A DNA stretch of 64,000 nucleotides from Yersinia alsatica (GTDB taxonomy: Bacteria; Pseudomonadota; Gammaproteobacteria; Enterobacterales; Enterobacteriaceae). The translations under genes and the position numbers were made by a program. The stretch covers positions 96,515 to 160,514 of the forward strand of contig NZ_CABHWW010000039.1 of the NCBI RefSeq assembly GCF_902170305.1, given 5' to 3'. The notes below the pieces were generated by a model, which saw nothing but the letters and a program-made list of their open reading frames with translations, made no database searches and had not been told where the DNA came from. This document shows positions 49,232-59,822 of the stretch, one piece after another; within the stretch, counting starts at the first letter, position 1, and every line of letters starts with the position of its first letter.

Positions 49232-49876
49232 TTAGAGTAAACCGGGGAAAATAGCCTTGATGCCTGTCACAATAAATTCGATACCCAATGCCATCAGCAG
49301 TAACCCCATAATACGCGTTATGACGTTAATACCGGTCTGCCCTAACAATCGAACCAATAGCGGCGCAGCACGGAATAATAGCCAGCAACAGAACGCAAAC
49401 AGGGCAATAGCGACGGTTAATCCCAACAGATTCTGCCAACTGTGGTAGCGAGAGCTCCAAACAATGGTTGAACTGATTGCACCCGGCCCGGCCATTAATG
49501 GCAATGCCAGAGGGACCACCCCGATACTTTCTCGTACCGCCGTTTCTGTTTTTTCTTGTTTGTTCTGTTTGTCTTCACCGAGTTTGCCACTGATCATCGA
49601 CATCGCGATGCTGACCACCAGGATCCCCCCCGCAATACGGAATGAATCAATAGAAATACCGAATATTTTTAGGATGGCATCTCCGAGGAACAGAGAGATC
49701 CACAAAATAATTGCCACCGACAGGTTGGCTGTCAGATTGGTTTTGTCCCGCCCTGCCGCCGCCTGATAGCTGGTCATACTGATAAAGACCGGCAATATGC
49801 CGACCGGGTTTACCAGCGCAAATAAGCCAACAAAAAACTTGATGTAACCTGAAAGGTCCAACAGTGATTGACTCAC
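49232..49876 (-). CDS. ychE: MarC-family inner-membrane protein YchE
   Basis: A 214-residue membrane protein with about six helices and the MarC/UPF0056 signatures FVGLFALVNPVGILPVF near the start and PLALPLMAGPGAISSTIVWS in the middle. Despite the MarC name, a role in antibiotic resistance is not supported for this family, and the substrate is unknown. It lies between opp and adhE as in E. coli. Confidence 0.93.
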   Translation of the reverse strand: MSQSLLDLSGYIKFFVGLFALVNPVGILPVFISMTSYQAAAGRDKTNLTANLSVAIILWISLFLGDAILKIFGISIDSFRIAGGILVVSIAMSMISGKLGEDKQNKQEKTETAVRESIGVVPLALPLMAGPGAISSTIVWSSRYHSWQNLLGLTVAIALFAFCCWLLFRAAPLLVRLLGQTGINVITRIMGLLLMALGIEFIVTGIKAIFPGLL

Positions 49877-50573
49877 ACATCACTCCGCGAAATTGCCAAT
49901 AAATACATCACAGATAACAGGTCATTATAACTAATGCCCCAGACAACACACTTTATGGCCAGAATCCGGAAAATTTGCGGCACCAACCATGTTGCCAGCA
50001 CGCAGAAACTATTCTGCATTATTCAAATATTCCACCACAGTGCTTTTCACCAAAAATCACCCTTAGGGCATCTCCCTATAGATGTGCGCGCTAATGTAAT
50101 GGAATTAGTTACAGGAATCCACGGAATAAACCAGCATTTATGCTGGGTTTATTCTCTCCACTTAAAATGATGATTATTGTTAATATTCTGTAGTGTTGGT
50201 GGTAGTTTAACGTCATGAATTATCACTTTATTTATGTTAATGATAATTACTCTCAACAAATAATTGCTGAATGGTGTCAGCTTGACGATTTTGTGATTTA
50301 AATCACGAAAAACATACCTAGGAATAGTTAAGCTCTGAGCACTGGTGAAGAACACGTAGTAAAGAAATAGAGTATAAAGGTTGAAAATAGTCTTTTTTGC
50401 CCCACTTTATTCCTAGTGCACCAAAAAGCTCTTTCAGTAAATCAGCGGTGAAAATGAGAAAGTAAGATACAAAAACTATCTCTAATTGACAGTACAGCAT
50501 GCTAGAGCCTGTCTATACTAGTTGCTTCAACAGCTCATTTACTAAAAGAGTTTAACATTATCAGGAGAGCATT
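49877..50573. other. adhE upstream region
   Basis: A 697-base gap between the divergent ychE and adhE. It contains a CRP-type palindrome at 50292-50307 and AT-rich DNA. No gene is recognised. A long regulatory region is usual for adhE. Confidence 0.45.
50292..50307. promoter_or_regulatory. Possible CRP/FNR-type site upstream of adhE
   Basis: TGTGATTTAAATCACG has the TGTGA-N6-TCAC(A) layout with a symmetrical centre. It lies about 270 bases before the adhE start. Which regulator binds, CRP or FNR, cannot be told. Confidence 0.5.
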
Positions 50574-53252
50574 ATGGCTGTAACGAATGTCGCTGAACTT
50601 AACGAGCTAGTAGCACGCGTCAAGAAAGCCCAGCGCGAGTATGCCAACTTCACTCAAGAGCAGGTTGATAAAATCTTCCGTGCCGCAGCTCTGGCTGCAG
50701 CAGATGCCCGTATTCCTCTAGCCAAATTGGCGGTAGAAGAATCAGGTATGGGTATTGTGGAAGACAAAGTGATCAAGAACCACTTTGCTTCTGAATACAT
50801 CTACAATGCATACAAAGATGAAAAGACTTGTGGCATTCTGGAAGAAGACAAAACCTTTGGTACCATCACTATCGCTGAACCTATCGGTTTAATCTGCGGT
50901 ATTGTACCAACAACTAACCCAACCTCTACCGCTATCTTCAAGGCGTTAATTAGCCTGAAAACCCGTAACGGTATCGTATTCTCTCCACACCCACGTGCTA
51001 AAGACGCAACCAATAAAGCCGCAGATATCGTGCTTCAAGCCGCGATTGCAGCAGGTGCGCCAGCAGATATTATCGGTTGGATTGATGCGCCAACAGTTGA
51101 GTTATCTAATCAACTGATGCACCACCCAGACATTAACCTGATCTTGGCAACCGGTGGCCCAGGCATGGTTAAAGCGGCTTACAGCTCAGGTAAACCTGCT
51201 ATCGGTGTTGGTGCTGGTAACACACCTGTTGTTGTTGACGATACTGCTGATATCAAACGTGTTGTAGCTTCTATCTTGATGTCTAAAACCTTTGATAACG
51301 GTGTGATTTGTGCGTCAGAGCAGTCCATCATTGTTGTGGACTCTGTGTACGATGCAGTTCGCGAGCGTTTCTCTTCCCATGGTGGCTACCTGTTACAAGG
51401 TAAAGAACTGAAAGCTGTTCAAGACATTATCCTGAAAAATGGTGGTCTGAACGCAGCTATCGTTGGTCAGCCAGCAACTAAAATTGCTGAAATGGCCGGC
51501 ATCAAAGTTCCATCTAATACCAAAATTCTTATCGGTGAAGTTAAAGTTGTTGATGAATCTGAGCCATTCGCTCACGAAAAACTGTCACCTACTTTGGCAA
51601 TGTATCGTGCGAAGAACTTCGAAGACGCTGTTGCAAAAGCAGAAAAACTGGTGGAAATGGGCGGTATCGGCCATACATCTTGCCTGTATACAGACCAAGA
51701 TAACCAGCCTGCACGCGTTAAGTATTTCGGCGATAAAATGAAAACCGCCCGAATTCTGATCAACACTCCTGCCTCTCATGGTGGTATCGGTGACCTGTAT
51801 AACTTCAAAGTAGCGCCTTCACTGACGCTGGGTTGCGGTTCTTGGGGTGGTAACTCCATCTCTGAAAACGTCGGTCCGAAACACTTGATCAACAAGAAAA
51901 CTGTGGCTAAGCGAGCAGAAAACATGTTGTGGCATAAACTCCCGAAATCTATTTACTTCCGCCGCGGCTCTCTGCCTATCGCATTGGAAGAAGTGGCAAC
52001 TGACGGTGCAAAACGTGCCTTCATCGTGACTGACCGCTACCTGTTCAACAACGGTTATGCAGATCAAATCACTAGCGTACTGAAATCTCACGGTATCGAA
52101 ACTGAAGTCTTCTTCGAAGTAGAAGCTGACCCTACCCTGAGCATCGTGCGTAAAGGTGCAGAGCAGATGAACTCCTTCAAACCAGACGTGATTATCGCGC
52201 TGGGTGGTGGTTCACCGATGGATGCTGCAAAAATCATGTGGGTAATGTACGAACATCCTGAAACTCACTTCGAAGAACTGGCATTGCGCTTTATGGATAT
52301 CCGTAAACGTATTTACAAGTTCCCGAAAATGGGCGTGAAAGCGAAAATGATCGCCGTAACAACCACATCAGGTACCGGTTCAGAAGTCACACCATTTGCG
52401 GTAGTTACTGACGATGCAACTGGCCAGAAATATCCATTGGCTGACTATGCATTGACTCCAGATATGGCAATCGTTGATGCCAATCTGGTTATGAATATGC
52501 CTAAGTCTCTGTGTGCCTTCGGTGGTTTGGACGCAGTAACCCATGCGATGGAAGCTTACGTTTCTGTATTGGCAAATGAATATTCTGATGGCCAGGCGCT
52601 GCAAGCACTGAAATTGCTGAAAGAATTCTTACCTGCAAGCTACCATGAAGGTGCTAAGAACCCGGTTGCACGTGAACGTGTTCACAACGCCGCGACCATC
52701 GCTGGTATTGCTTTTGCTAACGCCTTCTTGGGTGTCTGTCACTCAATGGCCCATAAACTGGGTTCTGAGTTCCACATTCCACACGGCTTGGCAAACGCCA
52801 TGTTGATTTCTAACGTTATCCGCTATAACGCGAATGACAACCCAACTAAGCAGACTGCTTTCAGCCAGTATGACCGTCCACAAGCGCGTCGTCGTTATGC
52901 TGAAATTGCAGACCATCTGGGTCTGAGTGCACCGGGCGACCGTACAGCACAGAAAATCCAGAAACTGCTGGCTTGGTTAGATGAAATCAAAGCGGAACTG
53001 GGTATCCCTGCTTCAATCCGTGAAGCTGGCGTTCAGGAAGCTGATTTCTTGGCTAAAGTAGACAAACTGTCTGAAGATGCATTTGATGACCAGTGTACCG
53101 GTGCTAACCCACGTTACCCACTGATCTCTGAGCTGAAACAGATTCTGATGGATACTTACTACGGCCGTGAATTCAGTGAAGAGCTTGACCGTGAAGAAGT
53201 TGCCGCAGTAGCAACTCCAGCACCGAAAGCTGAAAAGAAAGCCAAGAAGTAA
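50574..53252 (+). CDS. adhE: Bifunctional acetaldehyde-CoA / alcohol dehydrogenase AdhE
   Basis: An 892-residue fusion that reduces acetyl-CoA to acetaldehyde and then ethanol during anaerobic growth. The N-terminal aldehyde dehydrogenase part (1 to about 440) has the catalytic Cys in FDNGVICASEQS. After a linker, the C-terminal iron-dependent alcohol dehydrogenase has IIALGGGSPMDAAK, TTTSGTGSEVTPFAV and the iron-binding His residues in GVCHSMAHKLGSEFHIPHG. The protein assembles into spirosomes in relatives. The C-terminal tail is Ala/Lys-rich. AGGAG precedes the ATG. A single gene with its own strong terminator. Confidence 0.97.
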   Translation: MAVTNVAELNELVARVKKAQREYANFTQEQVDKIFRAAALAAADARIPLAKLAVEESGMGIVEDKVIKNHFASEYIYNAYKDEKTCGILEEDKTFGTITIAEPIGLICGIVPTTNPTSTAIFKALISLKTRNGIVFSPHPRAKDATNKAADIVLQAAIAAGAPADIIGWIDAPTVELSNQLMHHPDINLILATGGPGMVKAAYSSGKPAIGVGAGNTPVVVDDTADIKRVVASILMSKTFDNGVICASEQSIIVVDSVYDAVRERFSSHGGYLLQGKELKAVQDIILKNGGLNAAIVGQPATKIAEMAGIKVPSNTKILIGEVKVVDESEPFAHEKLSPTLAMYRAKNFEDAVAKAEKLVEMGGIGHTSCLYTDQDNQPARVKYFGDKMKTARILINTPASHGGIGDLYNFKVAPSLTLGCGSWGGNSISENVGPKHLINKKTVAKRAENMLWHKLPKSIYFRRGSLPIALEEVATDGAKRAFIVTDRYLFNNGYADQITSVLKSHGIETEVFFEVEADPTLSIVRKGAEQMNSFKPDVIIALGGGSPMDAAKIMWVMYEHPETHFEELALRFMDIRKRIYKFPKMGVKAKMIAVTTTSGTGSEVTPFAVVTDDATGQKYPLADYALTPDMAIVDANLVMNMPKSLCAFGGLDAVTHAMEAYVSVLANEYSDGQALQALKLLKEFLPASYHEGAKNPVARERVHNAATIAGIAFANAFLGVCHSMAHKLGSEFHIPHGLANAMLISNVIRYNANDNPTKQTAFSQYDRPQARRRYAEIADHLGLSAPGDRTAQKIQKLLAWLDEIKAELGIPASIREAGVQEADFLAKVDKLSEDAFDDQCTGANPRYPLISELKQILMDTYYGREFSEELDREEVAAVATPAPKAEKKAKK

Positions 53253-53307
53253 TATCAATCTTAATGTGTAAACCTCATGTTTAATTGAGGCAAGCAATAG
53301 AAGATAT

Positions 53308-53346
53308 AACCCCCGAGCAGCAGCTGCTATTCGGGGGTTTCTTTTT
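53308..53346 (+). terminator. Terminator after adhE
   Basis: AACCCCCGA and TCGGGGGTT arms with an internal AGCAGCAGCTGCT hairpin loop are followed by TTTCTTTTT. Confidence 0.85.
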
Positions 53347-53725
53347 ATCTAACCGCCAGAAATCACACATCGCGGCAATTCCCGCCTGAAACGCCCCCAG
53401 AACAGCTATCTAGTCGCCCCTTGCCGTTGTACTCTTTATATTAAATAAGCTCACCACGCGCCGCCAATAGCGCCGCATGTTACAAAACCGCAAGTGACTA
53501 GCTTACAAAATAAGCTAATTTCAAAATAATCGACGTTGGGATGATGAATAAAAATGCTCGACAGTCTATGCGTGTTAATACTGAAAAAGAAAAGTAGGCA
53601 AAGAGAGGCTTACATGGCGCTCAGGCGCGATGAATAAAGCTATATGGCGTTAATACAATAAGAGGCTAACTACCCCACGGCTGCAATGATAAAGCTCGTG
53701 AGGTATGCAGGTTGAGATATTGGGC
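53347..53725. other. Intergenic region between adhE and tdk
   Basis: About 380 bases between convergent genes. No ORF with a ribosome binding site, RNA gene or repeat is recognised. Confidence 0.4.
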
Positions 53726-54325
53726 TTAAGAATGCTGTTGAAGGCTGGCCGCTTTAATGGCTTCTTTGTAATGGCGGCGACAAACGGAGACGTAACTTTC
53801 ATTCCCCCCGATCACCACTTGTTCGCCATCGTGCATCGCTCGGCCCTGCTCATCCAACCGCAGCACCATATTCGCCTTACGCCCACAATGACAAATCGTT
53901 TTTAGCTCTACCAACTTATCGGCCCACGACAACAGATATTTACTGCCAGGGAATAACTCACCGAGGAAATCTGTACGCAAGCCGTAGCACAGAACAGGAA
54001 TATGTAATTCATCGACCACCTGGCACAATTCCTGAACTTGTTCTTTGGTCAAGAATTGGCATTCATCGAGCAGAATACAATGTACCGGTTTATCCTGATG
54101 CTCAGCACTGATAATAGATAATAATTCTGTTTCACTATTGTACAACAGAGCCTGCGAAGATAGCCCAATACGCGAGCTGACGGTCCCCACCCCAAAGCGA
54201 TTATCAATCTCGGCAGTAAATACCAAAGTACGCATGCCACGCTCTTGGTAGTTATAAGACGACTGCAACAGCGCGGTAGACTTTCCTGCATTCATAGCTG
54301 AGTAATAAAAATAAAGTTGAGCCAT
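53726..54325 (-). CDS. tdk: Thymidine kinase
   Basis: A 199-residue type II thymidine kinase for thymidine salvage. P-loop SAMNAGKST is near residues 9-17, the catalytic Glu lies in LLDECQFL, and zinc-binding cysteines are in TICHCGRKA and VCRRHY. Tetrameric in the family and inhibited by dTTP. It is divergent from hns, as in E. coli where tdk and hns are neighbours. Confidence 0.96.
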   Translation of the reverse strand: MAQLYFYYSAMNAGKSTALLQSSYNYQERGMRTLVFTAEIDNRFGVGTVSSRIGLSSQALLYNSETELLSIISAEHQDKPVHCILLDECQFLTKEQVQELCQVVDELHIPVLCYGLRTDFLGELFPGSKYLLSWADKLVELKTICHCGRKANMVLRLDEQGRAMHDGEQVVIGGNESYVSVCRRHYKEAIKAASLQQHS

Positions 54326-54888
54326 GGGCCCGTGACTCCAATGATATAATAGATGGTCATAGTGACAACGTGTCCACAGTTTATCATAAACTCAGGCTTT
54401 ACGGGGAGCAGGCAATTTTCTCTATATTACTGTTTTCTATATTAAGTAATGATATAGCTAATGAAATTGATCGTGTTTTCATGTCAAGTACCTCGCTATT
54501 ATTAGGTACATTACATGACCTATTTCACAATATTGATGCAGGATAAGTATTCTGCTTGAACATTAACCAGACCCGAGAGAGCAGAAAGCAATTGTGTTCG
54601 ATATGAACGCCGCACGATTGGTTCATTAATCATACGAGTAATGTGTTCACATGATTAATTCGTAAAATAGTGATAACAAATATTGTCATAATCTGACAAA
54701 TCCTATGTCGCATGCTTTTTTCTTACTCAATATTTCGTTGCCACTATATCAATATCGCGTCGCACTCATGTGATCAGTTATTGCGCATCCCAACCTGGCA
54801 AGTAACCTATTTTTGCTTTATTGATATAAAGCAAACTTATAACTTAGTGGGAAAATCATGTTCGCGAGTAGGATCATTAGGGAGCAAA
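54326..54888. other. tdk-hns divergent intergenic region, tdk side
   Basis: AT-rich, with no gene recognised; a suitable region for the promoters of tdk and for upstream regulation of hns. Confidence 0.4.
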
Positions 54889-55020
54889 ATGAACTTTCGT
54901 GTTAAAAAGAGCTCAGATAATAACAAGTGCCCATCGTTTATTAGTAGCAAGCAGCAAGTTTTCGCTAATAAAATACGTAAATTCGAGTATACCAATCAAA
55001 TTGGCTATTGCAGAAATTAA
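54889..55020 (+). CDS. Possible 43-residue leader ORF upstream of hns
   Basis: An ORF that starts MNFRVKKSSDNNKCPSF with GGGAG five bases before the ATG and ends 59 bases ahead of hns. The peptide is basic and without hydrophobic segments. It could be a small protein or a chance frame in the hns upstream region. There is no recognised homologue, so this is tentative. Confidence 0.25.
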   Translation: MNFRVKKSSDNNKCPSFISSKQQVFANKIRKFEYTNQIGYCRN

Positions 55021-55079
55021 AATAGCACTCTATTATTATCCAGACGCCCCCCCACCAATTATAATTTGAGACCAGGACA

Positions 55080-55490
55080 ATGAGCGAAGCGTTAAAGATT
55101 CTTAACAACATCCGTACTCTGCGTGCACAAGCTCGTGAATGCACTCTTGAGACATTAGAAGAAATGCTTGAGAAACTCGAAGTGGTCGTTAACGAACGCC
55201 GCGAAGAAGACTCCCAAGCACAAGCAGAAATTGAAGAACGCACACGTAAATTACAACAGTACCGCGAAATGCTTATTGCAGACGGTATTGATCCAAATGA
55301 ACTGTTGAATACTATGGCTGCTGCTAAAGCTGCTACTGGTAAATCAAAACGTGCTGCGCGCCCTGCTAAATATCAGTACACAGACGAAAATGGCGATGTG
55401 AAAACCTGGACAGGCCAAGGCCGTACTCCAGCTGTGATTAAGAAAGCCATTGAAGAACAAGGTAAATCACTGGATGATTTCCTGCTGTAA
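55080..55490 (+). CDS. hns: Nucleoid-associated silencer H-NS
   Basis: A 136-residue protein that binds AT-rich DNA and silences horizontally acquired genes. The N-terminal oligomerisation domain (about 1-83) is a coiled coil beginning [20 protein letters not shown], and the C-terminal DNA-binding domain contains [18 protein letters not shown] with the AT-hook-like QGR loop. Length is that of enterobacterial H-NS. The AT-rich adhesin block of this window is the kind of DNA it would be expected to silence. Confidence 0.97.
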   Translation: MSEALKILNNIRTLRAQARECTLETLEEMLEKLEVVVNERREEDSQAQAEIEERTRKLQQYREMLIADGIDPNELLNTMAAAKAATGKSKRAARPAKYQYTDENGDVKTWTGQGRTPAVIKKAIEEQGKSLDDFLL

Positions 55491-55518
55491 TCGTAATAGA
55501 TAATTGACTATTATGATG

Positions 55519-55553
55519 AAAATACCCTCCTATTATATGGGGGGTATTTTTTT
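55519..55553 (+). terminator. Terminator after hns
   Basis: AAATACCCTCC and GGGGGGTATTT arms around TATTATAT are followed by TTTT. Confidence 0.85.
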
Positions 55554-55835
55554 GTTTATCTCTTGGTAACCTTTCATAGTTAGTATTTGTGCCACCACTT
55601 GATGAATAACTCCGCTCAATCACTAACAGACAATCGGTAAGCAACAGTCAACCTGAACATATCACTTTCAATAAATAACCTTCTGCAACCACTGTGCTTG
55701 TAAATCGATAAGAATACTCTGCTAATTTATAACAACATAATAATCGATATAACTGTGGTGCCCGAGCGACACCATCGTTTTGTGATATAAGTGAAATTTT
55801 GCAATAAACTTCAGTTACAGAATCCTACTGTGATG

Positions 55836-55880
55836 GTGTTGGATACAAAACAACACTAATTTGATTTTTGTACCCAACAC
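55836..55880. repeat. Inverted repeat downstream of ugd
   Basis: The arms GTGTTGGATACAAAA and TTTTGTACCCAACAC pair over about 15 bp with one mismatch around a 15-base loop, 22 bases after the ugd stop. It may act as a weak terminator. It shares GTTGGATAC with the palindrome after yciO. Confidence 0.55.
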
Positions 55881-55902
55881 ATAAATTCATCTTTATCACT
55901 TA

Positions 55903-57249
55903 TTACGCACGATTAATCGAAGAACCACGGCCAATCCCGTAATAAGTGAATCCTCTGCTATTTAGGCGCTCCGGATCGTACAGATTACGTCCATCGAAAA
56001 TAACCGGTTGCGTTAGCCGAGCTTTGATCATATCAAAATCAGGTGCTCTGAAATTCTGCCATTCTGTACAAATAACCAATGCGTCAGCGCCTTGTAATGC
56101 AGACTCTTTGGTGCCCATTAATCTTAAGTCATCCCTAGCACCATAAATTCGCTGAGCTTCATCCATTGCCTCTGGGTCATAAGCTTGAATAGTAACCCCT
56201 GCTTTCCACAACGCCTCCATTAAAACTCGGCTTGGCGCTTCTCGCATATCATCTGTATTGGGTTTAAATGCTAATCCCCAAAGAGCCAATGTTTTCCCCG
56301 CAAGTTGTGAAGAAAAGTGATGTTGAATAAATTCGAACAATTTATACTTTTGCTCGTTATTGATTTGCTCGACTGCCTGTAACAATTGAGGTTGATAGCC
56401 ACAACTTTCCGCTGTACGAATTAGCGCCTGAATATCTTTAGGGAAACAGGAACCGCCATAGCCACAACCGGAATAAATAAAGTGGTAGCCGATACGGGAA
56501 TCAGAACCAATGCCCTGCCGTACTTTCTCGATATCTGCACCAAGCCGTTCCGCTATATTAGCGATCTCATTCATAAAGCTGATTTTGGTGGCAAGCATGC
56601 CATTTGCTGCATATTTCGTCAGTTCGGCACTGCGAATATCCATAATCAACATGCGGTCATGATTTCGATTAAAGGGCTCATATAGCTCGCTAATTAAATC
56701 AATAACGCCATTATCATTAGTATCAATACCGATGACGATTCGCTCAGGGCGCTTGCAATCCGCTACGGCTGCCCCTTCTTTTAGAAATTCTGGGTTTGAA
56801 ACTACGTTGAATGCTATTTCCTGCCCACGTTGCTGCAGGATAGTTTTTATCCTTTGTTGCACTTTATCCGCAGTCCCTACCGGCACAGTAGATTTATCAA
56901 TAATGACTTTAGGTGCATCCATATATTTTGCAATAGTACTGGCAACCTCAAGGACATATTTCAAATCAGCGGCACCATCTTCATCAGGCGGCGTACCAAC
57001 AGCAATAAACTGAATGGTCGCGTGTGCCACACCTGCTTCTGCATCCGTAGAAAACCGCAGCCGGCCCTCTTCATAATTTTCTTTTACCAGTGGTGCTAGT
57101 CCGGGCTCAAAAATAGCGATACGGCCTTTTTGTAGGTCAGCAACTTTATTTGCATCAACATCAATGCAAAGTACATCATGGCCAACCTCGGCCAGTACCG
57201 CTGCCTGAACCAATCCTACATAACCAATACCAAAAACCGTAACTTTCAT
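55903..57249 (-). CDS. ugd: UDP-glucose 6-dehydrogenase
   Basis: A 448-residue NAD-dependent enzyme oxidising UDP-glucose to UDP-glucuronate, the precursor for aminoarabinose-lipid A and acidic polysaccharides. The NAD motif [19 protein letters not shown] is at residues 7-25. The catalytic Cys is in [10 protein letters not shown] (about residue 265), with [10 protein letters not shown] and [10 protein letters not shown] also typical. In E. coli the position between hns and rssB is held by galU, which supplies UDP-glucose. Here the gene for the next step sits there and no galU is present in the window. Confidence 0.94.
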   Translation of the reverse strand: MKVTVFGIGYVGLVQAAVLAEVGHDVLCIDVDANKVADLQKGRIAIFEPGLAPLVKENYEEGRLRFSTDAEAGVAHATIQFIAVGTPPDEDGAADLKYVLEVASTIAKYMDAPKVIIDKSTVPVGTADKVQQRIKTILQQRGQEIAFNVVSNPEFLKEGAAVADCKRPERIVIGIDTNDNGVIDLISELYEPFNRNHDRMLIMDIRSAELTKYAANGMLATKISFMNEIANIAERLGADIEKVRQGIGSDSRIGYHFIYSGCGYGGSCFPKDIQALIRTAESCGYQPQLLQAVEQINNEQKYKLFEFIQHHFSSQLAGKTLALWGLAFKPNTDDMREAPSRVLMEALWKAGVTIQAYDPEAMDEAQRIYGARDDLRLMGTKESALQGADALVICTEWQNFRAPDFDMIKARLTQPVIFDGRNLYDPERLNSRGFTYYGIGRGSSINRA

Positions 57250-57533
57250 CCAATCAATCCTCGAGTAGAAATCCGATAAGGGGTGTACTGTTAGCCATTA
57301 TCAGGAACTAACCTTAATTTAGCCTGAAGCGACGCAACCTTATTGCTAGCGAATAATAAAGCTAGCAGAAATTTTGCAGAGATAAGTAAGGCGGAAAGTA
57401 TATCAATCGATATTTTTCACATCTTGGTGATACACACTGATTGAAACAAATTAGCGTTATTTCACAGATTCGTTATAGAAATATTTATGTTGAGGTGGGT
57501 GTAAGGCAAATAAAAGAAGCGACATATTAGTGA

Positions 57534-58556
57534 TCAGAACGACTCATCAGCAGAAAGCATCAAACGTAAGCGGCTACCGCCGCCCCATACTTGACACTGC
57601 CATGCCTCACAGCGCTGACTAATTTGATTTAAGTGGGTTGTTTTTAGTGTCCCCAAAGGCACACCATTACTGAGTTGAATCTGATTTTTGCCTGCATTGA
57701 CGTTTGCATGTAAGCCCGCAGAGACCAAGATTAAATTCTGATACTCCACATGATAATAACCCACCAACAAAGGAAATTGCCCATCAAGATGAGTACGTCT
57801 TAATAGCTGATTGAGTTGTTCGAGCAGGGATGACATCTGCGGCAAACGATGTTGCTGCTGTGACAGATGCTCTTGTAAAATCCCGTTAAATAATACGCGC
57901 AGTAGCAAAGCAGCTAACACGCCATTATCCCCAGCCCGTGTTACGTCCAGACAGTAAAAAGCCAAATCCTTATCTGACAATGCGGCAATATCAAGGACCA
58001 ATCCTGGTTTCTCAACCATGGTTAATTGTCGGTAATTGATGCGACAGCGAGCAATAATTTGTTGAGCCGGAGGTTGCAGTTGTTTAAGTAACTGGGCGGC
58101 ATCATAAGGATTCTTACGCAGTGCATCCCAATCCTGTATTAACTCGGTTTCTTCGATGGCATGAGAGGTGAACAGGGCTGGATACAGGCAAGCCAACACG
58201 GCCTCACGCAAACGGTTTAAATCAACAATCGGCTTCAGCAGCACGTCCTTAACCCCCAGACGCAAGACTTTAGCGATATCCGTCATTTTATCTGTCGCCG
58301 AAATAACCAAAACAGGGATTTTCACACCTTGAATGAGTAAGCGCTCAACGAATTCGATCCCGCCCATCTTCGGCATAGCCAGATCGCACAAGATAAGCTC
58401 GGGAGTCTGGATTTTTAGCTGCTCTAATGCTTCCAGCCCATTTCCAGCCTGGTGGACCGTCGCACCAAGTGACCCTAAGAATCCCGCAATTACTGAGCGA
58501 AAAACCGTTTCATCCTCGATGACTAAAATATGTTTACCTGCTAGTGGTTTTTCCAT
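57534..58556 (-). CDS. rssB: RssB, adaptor for sigma-S proteolysis
   Basis: A 340-residue response regulator that delivers RpoS to ClpXP. The receiver domain (1 to about 125) has the phosphoacceptor Asp58 in ILCDLAMPKMGG, the Thr/Ser region VLVISATDKM and Lys in VLLKPIVDL. The C-terminal half is a degenerate PP2C-like phosphatase domain (CLDVTRAGDNGVLAAL), as in E. coli RssB. It follows rssA by about 100 bases, so the two may be co-transcribed. Confidence 0.94.
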   Translation of the reverse strand: MEKPLAGKHILVIEDETVFRSVIAGFLGSLGATVHQAGNGLEALEQLKIQTPELILCDLAMPKMGGIEFVERLLIQGVKIPVLVISATDKMTDIAKVLRLGVKDVLLKPIVDLNRLREAVLACLYPALFTSHAIEETELIQDWDALRKNPYDAAQLLKQLQPPAQQIIARCRINYRQLTMVEKPGLVLDIAALSDKDLAFYCLDVTRAGDNGVLAALLLRVLFNGILQEHLSQQQHRLPQMSSLLEQLNQLLRRTHLDGQFPLLVGYYHVEYQNLILVSAGLHANVNAGKNQIQLSNGVPLGTLKTTHLNQISQRCEAWQCQVWGGGSRLRLMLSADESF

Positions 58557-58657
58557 GCCCTGCTTCTCTTACTAACCTTAATGGTAATAGTGGCTCAAAA
58601 TGATAGATTGTGCTTGTCAGAAATTGTCATGCTCTGTTTTCAAATACATACCGAGGC

Positions 58658-59560
58658 CTATTTTTGCCTTACCAGGTGGCACAATTTCTCAGCATTCTTC
58701 TCCGTGGCTAATTGCCCCGCAGCAATGGCTTCCTCCGCACGGTGAAAATCCAGTGTGGATATCTGTGGGCAGTAAGGTTGAATCAGCACATCAGGAGGAT
58801 CACCAGCCATCCGGTTACGTTTCAGACGGTTCTCCAGCACTTGTATAGAGGTAGACATTATCTCCATCGCACTGGGAATACTCTTAGCCGGGCTAGCTGA
58901 CATATTCGTTATCCGCGCCGTCAAACGCTTATGCCAACTGTCAGATATATTCACGGGTTTGCCTTCAGTTGGCGTTTGTGAGGAAAACATATCTTGCTGG
59001 ATCAAATGGGCATCATGTTGCAAATCAACGGCAATGACGATATCTGCCCCCATGGCTCTGGCCAAAGAGACCGGAACCGGATTAACAACTGCGCCATCAA
59101 CAAGCCAATACCCACCAAACCAAACAGGCGAAAGTAACCCTGGCATGCTGCACGAAGCTCTAATCGCCTGCTTAATATCCCCTTCCGTTAGCCATAACTC
59201 ACGACCCGTGGTTAAATTGGTCACCACGGATCCGAAAGGCAGTCTACATTCCGCAATATCCTGCACTTCTATTATTCTGTTGACCGCATTGAAGACCCGT
59301 TCCCCACGCAGTAATCCGCCGCGACGCCAGGAAAAGTCCATCATCCGAATAACATCCCAGTACTTAAATGAACGAACCCAGTGCTCCATTACATCCAAAT
59401 GATCACTGGCATAAGCTGCACCGACCAGAGAACCAACTGAACAACCCGCTACCACATCAATTTTTACACCCATTTCATTCAGAGCATTAATGACGCCAAT
59501 ATGGGCCCATCCTTTAGCAGCCCCTGCTCCCAGTGCCAATCCAACCTTGATCTGTCTCAT
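58658..59560 (-). CDS. rssA: RssA, patatin-like protein
   Basis: A 300-residue patatin-family protein. The oxyanion glycine motif GLALGAGAAKGWAHIG is at residues 7-22, the nucleophile Ser41 is in GCSVGSLVG, and the dyad Asp lies in VDGAVVNPVP. It is expected to be a serine lipid acyl hydrolase; the physiological substrate is unknown. It lies upstream of rssB exactly as in E. coli. Confidence 0.94.
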   Translation of the reverse strand: MRQIKVGLALGAGAAKGWAHIGVINALNEMGVKIDVVAGCSVGSLVGAAYASDHLDVMEHWVRSFKYWDVIRMMDFSWRRGGLLRGERVFNAVNRIIEVQDIAECRLPFGSVVTNLTTGRELWLTEGDIKQAIRASCSMPGLLSPVWFGGYWLVDGAVVNPVPVSLARAMGADIVIAVDLQHDAHLIQQDMFSSQTPTEGKPVNISDSWHKRLTARITNMSASPAKSIPSAMEIMSTSIQVLENRLKRNRMAGDPPDVLIQPYCPQISTLDFHRAEEAIAAGQLATEKNAEKLCHLVRQK

Positions 59561-59822
59561 TGTATTTCATCCATTTTCAACTGGTTTGGCACTTTCTTAT
59601 AACCAGAATAAATCAAATAAAAATCGCATAGCCCACCTAACTGGTCGGTACGCCAATTAGCGGAAGCCAACAACCTGATACTCCGGAGAAAAATGTATAT
59701 TTCCCAATTTACTTAACTAGAACACTTATATGACTATAGTGAATATTTATCTTTCTGGTAATTTGATACAAATATTTTACATTTATTGACTAAGATATAG
59801 CTTGGAGCGCGAAGGATATACT

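Noticed and set aside
54712..54888. N-terminal extension of the short ORF before hns to 102 codons
   Set aside because: The extension lacks a ribosome binding site and has no coding character; only the last 43 codons follow a good site.
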